DNA from: Alphaproteobacteria bacterium
GTDB taxonomy: Bacteria; Pseudomonadota; Alphaproteobacteria; Sphingomonadales; Emcibacteraceae
Length of the DNA: 6,027 bases
Direction of reading: 5' to 3'
Assembly: GCA_002401545.1 (NCBI GenBank)
Contig: NVTJ01000022.1
Location: 12,915 to 18,941 of the forward strand
The position numbers and the translations under genes are program-made. The first letter of the stretch is position 1, and each line of letters opens with the position of its first letter. Shown one piece after another: positions 5,289-6,027 of the stretch. Under the pieces are notes generated by a model, which was not told the origin of the DNA, did not search any database, and saw only the letters and a list, made by a program, of their open reading frames with translations.

Positions 5289-6027
5289 ATGGCTTTGAAG
5301 TCAGCCGTCATTAACGTCATGGAAATGGCCGCACAAAAAGCGGGCCGTAAGCTCAATCGCGATTTTGGCGAGGTGGAACATCTTCAGGTGTCGCGAAAGG
5401 GTCCGGCGGATTTTGTCTCATCCGCCGACCTGAAAGCGGAAAAAATCATCAAGGAAGAACTGTTCAGGGCCCGGCCCAATATCGCTTTCCTGCTTGAGGA
5501 AGAAGGGGAAGTAAATTTGGGTGATGGCAGTGGCCGCTGGATTGTCGACCCGCTGGACGGCACCACCAACTTCCTGCATGGCATCCCTCATTTCTGCATT
5601 TCCATTGCCCTTGAACAAAATGGCGAAATTACCGCAGGCCTGATATATAATCCGATCACGGATGAAACCTATTGGGCAGAAAAAGGCCGGGGTGCCTATC
5701 TCAACGACATGAAGATCAGGGTGTCCGCCCGACGTGATATGAAATACAGCCTGCTGGCCACCGGTATCCCCTTTCACGGCACTCCGGGCCATAAATCTTT
5801 TATCCACAGCCTGGACACCATAATGGGCGAAGTCTCCGGCGTACGGCGATTTGGTTCCGCCGCCCTTGACCTTGCCTATGTGGCAACGGGTAAATACGAA
5901 GGCTTCTGGGAAGCCAATCTCAACAAATGGGATATTGCCGCCGGAATATTGCTGGTCCGGGAAGCCGGTGGCAGCGTGACCACCTTCAACGGCAAGGACA
6001 AGGCCTATGAGACCGGGGAAGTCCTTG
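5289..6027 (+). CDS. suhB: Inositol monophosphatase family protein (SuhB-like), 3' end cut by window
   Basis: Mg-dependent, Li-sensitive phosphatase family acting on inositol phosphates and related sugar phosphates; E. coli SuhB also joins the Nus complex in rRNA antitermination. 246 codons are visible of a protein usually near 260-270 residues, so only a short C-terminal piece is missing. Metal-site motifs are complete: D41 (DFVSSAD), E70 (LLEEEGE), D87 and D90 in WIVDPLDGTTNF (84-95), and D215 in WDIAAG (214-219). FGSAALDLAYVATGKYEGFWE (188-208) is typical of the family. The motif usually written GEES reads EEEG here, a mild variant. ATG 5289 has GAAGGA (5275-5280) 8 nt upstream, the best ribosome site in the window. 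I recall efp followed by such a gene from other Alphaproteobacteria. The true substrate, and whether it has a Nus-type role, cannot be told from sequence. Confidence 0.93.
   Translation, partial: MALKSAVINVMEMAAQKAGRKLNRDFGEVEHLQVSRKGPADFVSSADLKAEKIIKEELFRARPNIAFLLEEEGEVNLGDGSGRWIVDPLDGTTNFLHGIPHFCISIALEQNGEITAGLIYNPITDETYWAEKGRGAYLNDMKIRVSARRDMKYSLLATGIPFHGTPGHKSFIHSLDTIMGEVSGVRRFGSAALDLAYVATGKYEGFWEANLNKWDIAAGILLVREAGGSVTTFNGKDKAYETGEVL

Overview
The window looks like chromosomal core sequence of an alphaproteobacterium of moderate GC content. The clearest marker is a full-length CcrM-type GANTC adenine methyltransferase, the cell-cycle methylase typical of that class. The alphaproteobacterial style of the nitrite/sulfite reductase start and an EF-P followed by an inositol-monophosphatase-family gene fit this. 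I see no insertion sequence, integrase, phage gene, tRNA, rRNA or CRISPR array. Genus cannot be fixed from the sequence.

Layout. 1-928 (minus) is the N-terminal 309 codons of a siroheme nitrite/sulfite reductase (cysI-like), running off the left edge. 929-1279 is an AT-rich divergent gap. It holds inverted repeats before cysI, a CtrA-like box next to a GATTC site, a plus-strand terminator with no gene in front of it, and the probable rnhB promoter. 1280-1924 (plus) is RNase HII (rnhB). 1925-2008 is a short gap dense in GANTC sites with a probable ccrM promoter. 2009-3130 (plus) is ccrM, followed by a seven-copy TAA repeat and a strong terminator. A new promoter at 3231-3259 then starts a tight four-gene run: a VOC/glyoxalase-like protein, a GhrA-type 2-hydroxyacid dehydrogenase, elongation factor P, and an inositol monophosphatase (suhB-like) that runs off the right edge.

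How the genes relate. RnhB and CcrM both act on newly replicated DNA: RnhB removes ribonucleotides and RNA from duplexes, and CcrM re-methylates hemimethylated GANTC. The last four genes join two small-metabolite enzymes to a translation factor and a phosphatase whose E. coli homologue also has an RNA-linked role; they look co-transcribed but not one pathway.

The most interesting signal is regulatory. The window has only 14 GANTC sites by eye count, and six of them fall within 96 bp at the 5' end of ccrM, two forming a palindrome over its predicted -10 element. This suggests that CcrM activity feeds back on its own promoter. I found no convincing new multi-gene system; the genes themselves are ordinary core genes.
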